A stretch of DNA of 64,000 nucleotides, taken from positions 84,521 to 148,520 of the forward strand of contig CACMTN010000001.1 of NCBI GenBank assembly GCA_902616615.1, written 5' to 3'. The position numbers were made by a program, and so were the translations under genes. This DNA is from an uncultured SAR116 cluster alpha proteobacterium. Its GTDB lineage: Bacteria; Pseudomonadota; Alphaproteobacteria; Puniceispirillales; Marisalimonadaceae. The notes under the pieces were generated by a model that saw only the letters and a list, made by a program, of their open reading frames with translations, was not told where the DNA came from and made no database searches. Below, piece by piece: positions 1 through 8,926 of this stretch (positions are counted from its first letter, which is position 1; the number at the start of each line of letters is the position of its first letter).

Positions 1-909
1 TCTATATTTAATCTTAAACATGGCGAGTTTTTTTTTAGCTGAGTCATATTTTCCAATTCTATATAAAGCAATTAACAGTGCATAATCAGATAAAAAATCA
101 TTCTTGTTTTTTGACAACTTTATAATTTTATAAGGATCAACAGTGAAAGCCTTTATTTTATTTTTTATATATTTCAAAGAAATTATATTTTTATTTATTG
201 ATACTCTCTGTTCTACAACTGAAGAATTCTGATATTGAGATTTATATCTTTTAACTTGTTCTAATCTATTTTTTGAAAAAGGATGTGATCTGTAATAATT
301 ATTAATTGAATATGAATTGGTAATTTCCTGATTTTTTAAATTTGATAATAAGAACTCAAAACCTGTTAAAGAAATTTTTCTCTTTATCATTTGATCTAAA
401 GCAAATTTATCCGCTTGATGTTCTTGTATCCTAGAAAATTGAAGTGAGGATTTTTTAGCTATATCACTTGATCCTATCATTAATCCGATTGCTGAGTTGG
501 TATCTAATTTACCCTCTGCTGACAAGGCTATTCCAGCAATTGTGGCAAGTTTTGAATAATAATTTAAACTTTTAGTGTTTATTAATCTTGAACTATAGTG
601 ATTTAATATCAAGTGTCCAATTTCATGAGCTAATATTGCTTGAATTTCACTCAAAGAATTAGCTTTATCAATCAATCCAGAATTTATGTAAATTTTATTC
701 GACCCAGTAACAAATGCATTATATTGGTTATTTAAAACCAATCTGGGGTAAAAATTATGATTTTTTTTATTATCGAAAGTTAACTCTATCAGTTTGTGTA
801 AAAAAAATTCAATTTCTGCATCTCTAATTATTTGAAATTTTTGAGCAGAATAAACATGATTTGAAAAAAATATAAAAAATATTAATTGAATTAATTTTAT
901 TTGGACCAC
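1..909 (-). CDS. M48-family zinc metallopeptidase with TPR tail, partial at left edge
   Basis: The minus-strand frame is open from 909 to the window edge (303 codons, no stop). The start is read as GTG at 909, inside the last codons of the RNase E gene, and is followed by a hydrophobic signal peptide ending near SNHVYSA. The zinc motif HEIGH is at residues 95-99, and a downstream E-x-x-A-D (in IQEHQADKF) would give the third ligand. The last visible part reads as a TPR repeat (ALYRIGKYDSAKKKL). Signal peptide, M48 domain and TPR are the layout of BepA/YfgC-type periplasmic proteases that act on outer-membrane protein assembly. The start codon is the least certain part. It overlaps rne by 13 bp, suggesting translational coupling. 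Confidence 0.85.
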   Translation of the reverse strand, partial: MVQIKLIQLIFFIFFSNHVYSAQKFQIIRDAEIEFFLHKLIELTFDNKKNHNFYPRLVLNNQYNAFVTGSNKIYINSGLIDKANSLSEIQAILAHEIGHLILNHYSSRLINTKSLNYYSKLATIAGIALSAEGKLDTNSAIGLMIGSSDIAKKSSLQFSRIQEHQADKFALDQMIKRKISLTGFEFLLSNLKNQEITNSYSINNYYRSHPFSKNRLEQVKRYKSQYQNSSVVEQRVSINKNIISLKYIKNKIKAFTVDPYKIIKLSKNKNDFLSDYALLIALYRIGKYDSAKKKLAMFKIKYR

Positions 910-2957
910 CAACCTTTCTTCTTGGGCTTGTCTGAGCTCGATTTTTCATCAATTTGTGTAACTTCAATTGGGGAAGAGGATTTAACTTCTCTTACCTCAG
1001 TTTGATTAATTTCAGTATTTAATTCTGTTGTCTCTTTTTCATCAATGTCTTTGTTTCTAGATGTTGTTGATTTCTTATTTTCATTACTTTTAGAATTTTT
1101 TGTTGCTGGTTTTTTGGTCTTTGTGTGAACTTTCTTTTTTTTGGGTTCATTGGTAATAGTATGATCTATTTTTTCTGCTTGATTAGCTTCTTCTTTTGTT
1201 AAAATATCTTTTATCTGATCGTTAGTCTTTTTAGCAATTTTTTTCTTTCTTTTATTAGGTCTTTTGCTTCTTTTTTTTCTGACTTGGCTTTCATCTTGAT
1301 CATTAGAAACAGAGTCAGATTTAACATCTAATGGTTCTTCATTTGTTAAAGAATTATTTTTAATTATCTCTAGTTTTTTTTGCGGAGGAACAATTGAATT
1401 GTCATTAATAAAATCAATAGATATTTTATATCTTGATTCTATCTCATTTAAATGTGATCTCTTATTATTAAGTATGTGGAGTATAAGATCAGAATGTGCT
1501 GATATTTTAATGCTTACGTTATTTTCTAAATTACCTTCTTCTTCAATAGATCTTAGAATCTGATTTGCACTTACTTCAATTGATTGAATTCTACCTGAAC
1601 CACCACATTGAGGACATAACTCAGATGAATTTTCAACTACTGAAGGTCTTAGTCTTTGACGAGAAAGTTCAAGAAGACCAAAGTTACTAATTTCACCAAT
1701 TTGTATCCTAGCTCTATCTTTTCTCATTGATTCTTTGAGTTTTTTTTCAACTAAATTACGATTTTTACTCTCTTCCATATCTATAAAATCTATTACAACT
1801 AAACCAGATAAATCTCTAAGTCTTGATTGACGAGCAAACTCTTCAGCCGCTTCTAAATTTGTTTTAAGTGCGGTATCTTCTATAGACCTCTCTCGTGTTG
1901 CCTTTCCTGAGTTTACATCTATTGCAACTAGTGCTTCCGTTTGATCAATAATTAGATATCCACCTGACTTGAGTGTAACTCTAGGGTTGAAAATATCATG
2001 TAATTGGGAGTCTAATTTAAATTTTTGAAATAAAGGATTTATATTGTCATTATATTGTTGCACTTTTTTGGCATGGCTAGGCATGACTGCTTTCATGTAG
2101 TTTTTGCAAACTTTATAAGCATCATAACCTTCAACTAACACCTCATCAATTTCACTATTGTACAGATCTCTTATAGCTCTTTTAACCAATGATCCTTCTT
2201 CATGTATTAAAAATGGTGCATTTGACTCTAAAGTAAGATTTTTTACATTTTCCCAAATATCTAAAGAATTAGAATAATCCCTTTTAATTTCAGTTTTAGT
2301 TCTTTTGCTGCCAGCTGTTCTAATTATAACAGCCATTCCACTTGCAACATCAAGCTCATCTACAATTTTCTTAAGTCTTTTTCTATCTGTGATATTAGCA
2401 ATTTTTCTACTAACTCCTCCACCTCTAGGAGTATTAGGCATTAGTACACAATATCTTCCAGCTATAGAAATGTATGTTGTTAAAGCTGCACCCTTAGTTC
2501 CTCGCTCTTCTTTTACGACTTGTACTAATAAGATTTGACGACGAGCTATTACTTCTTGTATTTTATAATTACGATATAAATTCCGTTTAATTTTTTTTAA
2601 TTCTTCTTCATTATAATCATAACTATTATCATCTTCAATTTCTTCATTTATATTTAATTCCTCATCAGTTTTTTCAGAAGCTTCTGCCAATAGTTTCTGT
2701 TTATCTTCAACTGGTATTCTATAATAATCTGGATGTATCTCGCTAAAAGCCAGAAAACCTTGCCTGTTTCCTCCATATTCAACAAATGCTGCTTGAAGAC
2801 TAGGTTCTACTCTTGTAACTCTAGCCAAATAGATATTTCCTTTAAGTTGTCTTCGAGAATGTACCTCATATTCAAAGTCATCAATAATATCATTTGTTGT
2901 AGTTATTACTCTAGTTTCTTCAGTTTGCCTTGCATCAATTAATAAACGTCTGCTCAT
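897..2957 (-). CDS. rne: Ribonuclease E/G family endoribonuclease
   Basis: Single-strand-specific endoribonuclease of rRNA/tRNA processing and mRNA decay, cytoplasmic or membrane-associated. The 686-residue protein starts with the RNase E/G N-terminal motif and an S1 domain (about 36-150) interrupted by an acidic insert at 95-118. The catalytic DNase I-like part holds the Mg-binding DVNSGK at 347-352 and the conserved VVIDFIDME near 387-395. The zinc-link CPQC is at 448-451. The C-terminal 140 residues are lysine-rich, low complexity and probably disordered, as in the degradosome-scaffold tails of alphaproteobacterial RNase E. At 686 aa it is longer than RNase G and shorter than E. coli RNase E. 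It is divergent from the amidase gene across a 419-bp gap. Confidence 0.93.
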   Translation of the reverse strand: MSRRLLIDARQTEETRVITTTNDIIDDFEYEVHSRRQLKGNIYLARVTRVEPSLQAAFVEYGGNRQGFLAFSEIHPDYYRIPVEDKQKLLAEASEKTDEELNINEEIEDDNSYDYNEEELKKIKRNLYRNYKIQEVIARRQILLVQVVKEERGTKGAALTTYISIAGRYCVLMPNTPRGGGVSRKIANITDRKRLKKIVDELDVASGMAVIIRTAGSKRTKTEIKRDYSNSLDIWENVKNLTLESNAPFLIHEEGSLVKRAIRDLYNSEIDEVLVEGYDAYKVCKNYMKAVMPSHAKKVQQYNDNINPLFQKFKLDSQLHDIFNPRVTLKSGGYLIIDQTEALVAIDVNSGKATRERSIEDTALKTNLEAAEEFARQSRLRDLSGLVVIDFIDMEESKNRNLVEKKLKESMRKDRARIQIGEISNFGLLELSRQRLRPSVVENSSELCPQCGGSGRIQSIEVSANQILRSIEEEGNLENNVSIKISAHSDLILHILNNKRSHLNEIESRYKISIDFINDNSIVPPQKKLEIIKNNSLTNEEPLDVKSDSVSNDQDESQVRKKRSKRPNKRKKKIAKKTNDQIKDILTKEEANQAEKIDHTITNEPKKKKVHTKTKKPATKNSKSNENKKSTTSRNKDIDEKETTELNTEINQTEVREVKSSSPIEVTQIDEKSSSDKPKKKGWWSK

Positions 2958-3376
2958 ATTTAATCTCCAAAGAATGGACTATCAAAAGTTTGATAGCACA
3001 TTATATTTGAATGAGTTTATATGAAAAAACGCAGAATTTAACTTACATAAATTATTATTTATTAATTGTTTCTTATACGAAATTTAATAATATTTTTGAA
3101 ACAAAAATACATTTTTGAGATAAAAAAATACAACAATATTTTCATAATTAATAATTATATCCTACTTAATTCCAAACCCATTTAACTTACTAATTTAAAC
3201 TAGCATTAAATTTTTTCATCACAGCTTTTGTAAACTTTTACTAAACTCTAATTTTAACACTAATTTTGTAAAAAAATTCCACATTTGAGTATATAACCTA
3301 AACGTTATCAAGACAAACTTTATTTTTTGTTGTATATTTAATTTATTATATACCTCAAACTATAAATATATTTGTG
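2958..3376. other. Divergent intergenic region between rne and amidase
   Basis: This is a very AT-rich gap separating two divergently transcribed genes. It must hold both promoters and the rne leader, which in other bacteria is long and autoregulated by RNase E. Many TATAAT-like strings occur, but none stands out from the background, and I see no convincing hairpin, small gene or conserved motif. Confidence 0.4.
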
Positions 3377-4609
3377 ATGATTTATAAAAAGTATTCTAGT
3401 AGTTTTGCTTTAGCATATATTTTTATTTTTATAATTTTTTTTATTTCGAATGGGTTTGCCGAAGAAAACAAGAATTTTGCAACTTGTGAAATAACAGATA
3501 TTAATATTAACTGCCATAATTTAAGTTCTAATAAAATTATTAAGGTTAATTTTTTTGACGAACCGTATAGAATTCAATTAGAATTTGAAAATAAATTAAC
3601 TATTAAAAAACATAAGATTAATGAAAGTAAACTTGTAAGAAAAATTAGATTCAACAAATTTGCAAAATTCAAAACAAAGTTAGTCATAGAATTTAAAAAA
3701 CCAACTATTATATCTGATATCAAATATTTTGAAATCAATAATCGAAGTATGCATTTAAGTATGTATTTTTTAGATACTACAAAAACAAATTATGCTATTG
3801 CTAAACATGTTTTACATAAAAATCACGGAAACATATTTTCGTTAGACAATAAATTAAAAATTCTACCTAATCTTGATAATTTCGAATTAAGGAAAAATCA
3901 AAATTTAAAAAAAATAAATCCTTTAAAAAATTTTATAGTTTTTATTGACCCCGGACATGGTGGCAAAGACCCTGGTGCAATTGGTCAATTAGGATCATTA
4001 GAAAAAAATATAACTTTAAAAGCTTCTATTTTGTTGGCTAAAGCTTTAAGCAAAAATAAAAACCTAACTCCAATTCTTTCAAGAAATAAAGATGTTTATT
4101 TATCATTAAAAAAAAGAACAACATTAGCAAAGAAAAATAAAGCAGATATTTTCATTTCAATTCATGCAGATTCTAGTAAGAACAAAAAAGCTAGAGGTAT
4201 TTCTGTATTTAGTTTATCTGACAAAGCTTCAGATAAGGAGGCAAAAATTTTAGCTCAAAGAGAAAATGCAGTTGATACTATATTAGGCAATAATGAAAAA
4301 ATTGAAGATCCCATGATTTTTGGAACTTTAATTAAAATGTTTCAGAGAGAGGCTATGAATGACAGTGCTTTTTTAGCAAAAAATATATTATTTAACCTTG
4401 AAAAAACTAAGTTAGCAATAAATAGGGGTCACAGGTTCGCTGGTTTTACAGTTTTGAAGTCCTATGATATACCATCTGTATTAATTGAAATAGGATTTTT
4501 ATCAAATAAACAAGAAGAAAAAAAACTAATGAATTTAGAATATTTAAATGAATTAAGTAAAGGTTTAGCTATTGCAATTGAAAACTATTTTTATAATAAT
4601 TATAGATAA
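3377..4609 (+). CDS. amiC: N-acetylmuramoyl-L-alanine amidase (Amidase_3)
   Basis: Zinc amidase that cuts the amide bond between N-acetylmuramic acid and the stem peptide during cell separation; periplasmic. An N-terminal hydrophobic signal segment (FALAYIFIFIIFFISNGFAEE) is followed by a beta-rich AMIN-like region, then the Amidase_3 domain from about residue 185 to the end. Its landmarks are DPGHGGKDPGA (zinc His), SIHAD (zinc His), and the C-terminal LIEIGFLSN with the catalytic Glu. The start is taken as ATG at 3377; a GTG just upstream at 3374 is possible. Only 43 bp separate it from the PBP1A gene, so the two peptidoglycan genes are probably co-transcribed. Confidence 0.92.
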   Translation: MIYKKYSSSFALAYIFIFIIFFISNGFAEENKNFATCEITDININCHNLSSNKIIKVNFFDEPYRIQLEFENKLTIKKHKINESKLVRKIRFNKFAKFKTKLVIEFKKPTIISDIKYFEINNRSMHLSMYFLDTTKTNYAIAKHVLHKNHGNIFSLDNKLKILPNLDNFELRKNQNLKKINPLKNFIVFIDPGHGGKDPGAIGQLGSLEKNITLKASILLAKALSKNKNLTPILSRNKDVYLSLKKRTTLAKKNKADIFISIHADSSKNKKARGISVFSLSDKASDKEAKILAQRENAVDTILGNNEKIEDPMIFGTLIKMFQREAMNDSAFLAKNILFNLEKTKLAINRGHRFAGFTVLKSYDIPSVLIEIGFLSNKQEEKKLMNLEYLNELSKGLAIAIENYFYNNYR

Positions 4610-4652
4610 ATTTTGTCCTAAAAATGTCTAAATTAATATATAAATTATCAAA

Positions 4653-7226
4653 ATGAAATTTTTTTCCTATTTTGTAACACTGGTGTTTTTATTAATTTTG
4701 TCTGCAATAGCAATGCTGTTTTATGGGCTTTGGTATTTTGGAAAAGATCTTCCAGATTATAAAGAATTATCAAAATATAATCCTAACGTTGTAACTCGCA
4801 TACATGCTGGAAATGGTGCACTATTAGCTGAATATGCAGTTCAAAAAAGAGTTTTTGTTCCTATAAGTGTAATACCCAAAAAAGTTATTAATGCATTTAT
4901 TTCGGCTGAAGACAAAGAATTCTATAACCATTTTGGAATCGATTTAAAGGCTACCCTTAGAGCTTTAGTAACTAATATTAGAAATATTGGTACGGGTAAG
5001 AGATTAATTGGGGCATCTACAATTACACAACAAGTTGCAAAAAACTTTTTGTTATCATCTGAATTATCATATGAAAGGAAAATTAAAGAAGCTATTTTAG
5101 CAATCCGCATAGAAAGAGCTTTTACAAAAAATGAAATACTAGAACTATATTTAAATGAAATTTATTTAGGTTTTAAATCGTATGGTGTAGCAGCTGCAGC
5201 ATTAAATTATTTTGATAAAAGCTTAGACAAACTTGATTTGTCAGAGGCTGCTTTCTTAGCAGCATTACCCAAAGCTCCTAATAATTATAACCCAATTTAT
5301 AAACAAAAGCAGGCTATCATGAGAAGAAATTGGGTTTTGTCACAAATGAGTAGAAATGGATTTATTGAAAAAAAAGTTAAAGAGACAGAAAGTTTAAAAT
5401 TAATAAATATTCGAAAATCGAGTGGTATAGATCAGGGTTATGCACCTTATTTCACTGAAGAGGTAAGAAAAATTTTATACAACAACAAAAATATTGGTTC
5501 TAAATTATACACAAATGGCTATTCAGTCAGAACTACACTTGATCCTTTTATACAACTAAAAGCTGAAGAAGCCTTAATTGAGGGATTAGAAAATTTAGAT
5601 CAAAGGCAAGGTTGGAGAGGTCCAATTGATAATATTAATAAACTAGAATTTTCAAATAATGAAATCTTAAAATATTTGCAAAATTTTAGAGAACGGCTCC
5701 CAGAAAACAGAATGGCAGCAGTAGTTAAAACATTATCCAAAAATATTATTAATGTTTTAGTTCAAGGTAACAAGGAAGTTAAAATTGAATTTAAAAATGC
5801 TTCTTGGGCTAGACCTCAGACAATCAAAAAAGATAAAAATAACCGTTTAAATATTTTTTTAGGACCAAAGTATAAAGGCTTTAAAGAATTTATATCAAAA
5901 GGGGATGTAATAATTATTAAAGAAAACAAAAATAAAGATATGACCTATTACTCACTTTCTCAGATACCTAAAGTAAATGGTGCAATAGTTGCTTTGGATC
6001 CAAATACAGGCAGAGTATTAGCGATGAGTGGTGGTTATAATTTTAAAATTAGTGAGTTTAACAGAGCAACTCAAGCTAAAAGGCAACCAGGTTCTGCTTT
6101 CAAACCATTCGTTTATTTGGCTGCTTTAGAGAGAAATTATAAACCAACAGATTTGATACTAGATGCAGCATTAGCATTTGATCAATGCTCAGGATGTAAA
6201 AAATGGAAACCTGCTAACTACACAAAGAAATTTTATGGTCCCAGTCCTATGAGATTAGGAATTGAAAAATCCAGAAATTTAATGACAGCAAGACTTGCTA
6301 TTCAATTAATTGAAGAGGAAGAAATTGTAAAAAAATATTTAAAAATGGGATATAAAAATGAATTAATAGCGGATATTCTAAATAAAGATATTCTTGATAT
6401 AAATTATATTGTTAATAATGTTGTAAAAAAACAAAGTAATAAAAAAAATAAAAATATTATTCAAGTTTATGCTGCTAAATTTGGTATAACTGAAAACTTA
6501 TCCTCATATCTATCAATGTCATTAGGCGCGGGTGAAACTAACTTACTAAGTCTAACAAATGCATATGGTATGATTGTTAATGGAGGTAAAAAAATAACAC
6601 CAACATTAATTGATCGTGTTCAAGATAGAAGAGGCGTAACAATTTTTAAACACGATGAAAGAGAATGTATAATTTGTAGTGGAAATTTATCTAATTCGCT
6701 TAAAATACCCTCAGTTGCCATCATAGATTCTAGAGAAAAAATTGTTTCTTCTTCATCTGCCTATCAAATGGTTTCAATGTTAAAAGGAGCAGTTAACAGG
6801 GGTACTGGGCTTGTTATTAATTCTTTAGGAAGACATCTAGCTGGGAAAACTGGCACAACAAATGGAAACACAGATGCTTGGTTTGTCGGTTTCTCAAGTG
6901 ATTTAGTTGCAGGAATTTTTGTTGGTTTTGATGATCCAAGACCACTTGGCTTTAAAGAAACAGGAAGTTCGGTCTCAGCACCAATTTTTAGAGATTTTAT
7001 GAAAAAAGTTCTTATGAATAATCCTGACATTCCATTTAGAAGACCGGCAGGTATTAAGCTCATATCCGTAAATCCAAAAACAGGATACCAAGTCAATTCA
7101 AAAGAAAAAGGATCAATCTTAGAGGCCTTCAAACCTGGGCAACTTCCCAATTTAAATTATGGTAAAAAAATAATTGATTTAAAAAAATCCCATAAAACAC
7201 AAAAATATTTATCACCTTTATATTAA
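4653..7226 (+). CDS. mrcA: Penicillin-binding protein 1A (bifunctional peptidoglycan synthase)
   Basis: Class A PBP that polymerises lipid II (glycosyltransferase) and cross-links stem peptides (transpeptidase) at the periplasmic face of the inner membrane. The 857-residue protein has one N-terminal membrane segment (about 4-28). It is followed by a GT51 domain with the catalytic AEDKEFYNHFGID and the conserved STITQQVAKN, a central linker domain, and a transpeptidase domain. That domain has the active-site serine in RQPGSAFKPF, SRN as the SxN motif, and the KTGTT box. Length and motif order are normal for proteobacterial PBP1A. It is followed after 18 bp by prfB, a pairing common in Alphaproteobacteria. 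Confidence 0.95.
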   Translation: MKFFSYFVTLVFLLILSAIAMLFYGLWYFGKDLPDYKELSKYNPNVVTRIHAGNGALLAEYAVQKRVFVPISVIPKKVINAFISAEDKEFYNHFGIDLKATLRALVTNIRNIGTGKRLIGASTITQQVAKNFLLSSELSYERKIKEAILAIRIERAFTKNEILELYLNEIYLGFKSYGVAAAALNYFDKSLDKLDLSEAAFLAALPKAPNNYNPIYKQKQAIMRRNWVLSQMSRNGFIEKKVKETESLKLINIRKSSGIDQGYAPYFTEEVRKILYNNKNIGSKLYTNGYSVRTTLDPFIQLKAEEALIEGLENLDQRQGWRGPIDNINKLEFSNNEILKYLQNFRERLPENRMAAVVKTLSKNIINVLVQGNKEVKIEFKNASWARPQTIKKDKNNRLNIFLGPKYKGFKEFISKGDVIIIKENKNKDMTYYSLSQIPKVNGAIVALDPNTGRVLAMSGGYNFKISEFNRATQAKRQPGSAFKPFVYLAALERNYKPTDLILDAALAFDQCSGCKKWKPANYTKKFYGPSPMRLGIEKSRNLMTARLAIQLIEEEEIVKKYLKMGYKNELIADILNKDILDINYIVNNVVKKQSNKKNKNIIQVYAAKFGITENLSSYLSMSLGAGETNLLSLTNAYGMIVNGGKKITPTLIDRVQDRRGVTIFKHDERECIICSGNLSNSLKIPSVAIIDSREKIVSSSSAYQMVSMLKGAVNRGTGLVINSLGRHLAGKTGTTNGNTDAWFVGFSSDLVAGIFVGFDDPRPLGFKETGSSVSAPIFRDFMKKVLMNNPDIPFRRPAGIKLISVNPKTGYQVNSKEKGSILEAFKPGQLPNLNYGKKIIDLKKSHKTQKYLSPLY

Positions 7227-7244
7227 ACGCCTAGGTTATTTATT

Positions 7245-8351
7245 ATGCAGACTGAGACTCAACTAAAATTTAATGACATTGAACATACACTGAATATTTT
7301 AAAAAAACATTTCAATTGGGAAAATTCTCTTAATCGGATTAAAGAATTAAATAATTTAGTTGAATCACAAAATTTTTGGAATGAAATAAACAAAGCCCAA
7401 TCAATTATGAAAGAAAAAAAACAACTTGAAAAAATAATTGACCAAATAAAATCCGTAGAAACTGAAAAGAAAAATTTGTTTGAATTGTTCCAATTAGCTG
7501 AAGAAGAAAATGATACTTGTCTGATGGAAGAAACAATTGGGCATATAGAAAATCTAGTTAAAATTTGTAACAAACTTCAATTAGAAAGCTTGTTATCGGG
7601 TGAAGCAGATGCAAATAATTGTTATATTGAAATTCATGCCGGAGCAGGAGGTACTGAAGCTCAAGATTGGGCGTTAATGTTACAAAGAATGTATTCGAGA
7701 TGGTCCGAAAAAAGGGGATTTAAAGTTTCATCTATTGAAGAAAGTTCAGGAGATGAAGCTGGTATTAAGTCGTGTACAATGTTAATAGAAGGATTTAATG
7801 CATATGGATGGGGGAAAACTGAATCTGGTGTTCATAGGTTAGTACGCATCTCACCTTTTGATTCTTCATCTAGAAGACATACTAGTTTTGCTTCTATTTG
7901 GATTTATCCTGAAATTAATGATAATATAGATATTCAAATAGAAGATAAAGATATAAGAATTGACACATATAGAGCTTCTGGGGCAGGTGGTCAGCATGTG
8001 AATAAAACAGATTCTGCTATAAGAATAACTCATTTATCTACTAACACAGTCGTTCAATGTCAAAATGATAGATCACAGCATAGAAATAAAGCTCAAGCGA
8101 TGTCAATGCTTAAAGCTAAATTGTATGAAATAGAATTAAAAAAAAGAGAAGAGGTAAATAATCAAAATGAGGTAGATAAAGGTGAAATTGGATGGGGAAG
8201 TCAAATAAGGTCTTATGTACTTCATCCATACCAAATGGTTAAGGATCTTCGTACCAATGTAGAAGTAGGAAATACACAAGCTGTATTGGATGGAGATATT
8301 GATGTATTTATTGAATCTGCCCTAGCGCTTAAAGTAGGAATGAAAAGATAA
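7245..8351 (+). CDS. prfB: Peptide chain release factor 2
   Basis: Class I release factor that reads UAA/UGA and triggers peptidyl-tRNA hydrolysis. The 368-residue protein shows the RF2 tripeptide SPF (in RISPFDSSS) and the universal GGQ in ASGAGGQHVNKTDSA. The whole protein lies in one frame: the internal UGA programmed +1 frameshift known from E. coli prfB is absent, which is common in Alphaproteobacteria. TGA is used as a normal stop elsewhere in the window (for example the gene ending at 45282), consistent with a functional RF2. Confidence 0.95.
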   Translation: MQTETQLKFNDIEHTLNILKKHFNWENSLNRIKELNNLVESQNFWNEINKAQSIMKEKKQLEKIIDQIKSVETEKKNLFELFQLAEEENDTCLMEETIGHIENLVKICNKLQLESLLSGEADANNCYIEIHAGAGGTEAQDWALMLQRMYSRWSEKRGFKVSSIEESSGDEAGIKSCTMLIEGFNAYGWGKTESGVHRLVRISPFDSSSRRHTSFASIWIYPEINDNIDIQIEDKDIRIDTYRASGAGGQHVNKTDSAIRITHLSTNTVVQCQNDRSQHRNKAQAMSMLKAKLYEIELKKREEVNNQNEVDKGEIGWGSQIRSYVLHPYQMVKDLRTNVEVGNTQAVLDGDIDVFIESALALKVGMKR

Positions 8352-8356
8352 AAAAA

Positions 8357-8821
8357 TTACATATTTATTTTTTTAACAGCTGCTAGCACTTCTTCAGCAT
8401 GGCCAGTTACTTTTACCTTTTCCCAAACATTGGTGATAATCCCTTGTGAATTAGATAAAAATGTAGATCTTTGAATTCCCATATATTTTTTGCCATACAT
8501 CGATTTTTCAACCCAAACACCAAATTGTTCACAAACATTATTTTCAAAATCAGAACCAAGCTCACATGTTAAACCATACTTATTTCTAAATTTACTTTGT
8601 TTTTTTACATCATCTTTCGAAATTCCAATAACAACACATTTTAGTTGTTCAAAGTTTTTTTGAAGATTAGTAAATGCAATTGATTCTGCAGTACAACCAG
8701 AAGTGTCGGCTCTAGGGAAAAAGAAAACTACCATATTTTTCCCAACATGATCTGAAACTTTAAATTCACCCGTATCAGTTGATATTTCAAAATTGGGTAT
8801 TCTATCGTTTATTTTTAACAT
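8357..8821 (-). CDS. bcp: Thioredoxin-dependent thiol peroxidase (Bcp/PrxQ)
   Basis: Peroxiredoxin that reduces H2O2 and organic hydroperoxides with electrons from thioredoxin; cytoplasmic. The 154-residue protein carries the AhpC/TSA fold signature with the peroxidatic cysteine in FFPRADTSGCTAE. The usual PrxQ resolving cysteine five residues later is replaced (CTAESIAF rather than CTxExCxF), so this is a 1-Cys-like variant or it resolves through Cys in the TCELGSD or NNVCEQ segments. It is convergent with prfB with a 5-bp gap and no obvious terminator. Confidence 0.9.
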   Translation of the reverse strand: MLKINDRIPNFEISTDTGEFKVSDHVGKNMVVFFFPRADTSGCTAESIAFTNLQKNFEQLKCVVIGISKDDVKKQSKFRNKYGLTCELGSDFENNVCEQFGVWVEKSMYGKKYMGIQRSTFLSNSQGIITNVWEKVKVTGHAEEVLAAVKKINM

Positions 8822-8926
8822 GAATAATCTCTCATATGATTAGGATTAAATTTATTATTAAGTTATATTATAAGACAAAAATATATCAACAAAGATTTAG
8901 TTGTGAGAATTTAGGAAAAATAAAAC

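Noticed and set aside
7245..8351. Programmed frameshift in prfB
   Set aside because: The reading frame is continuous from start to stop, with no in-frame TGA and no slippery CTTTGA context.
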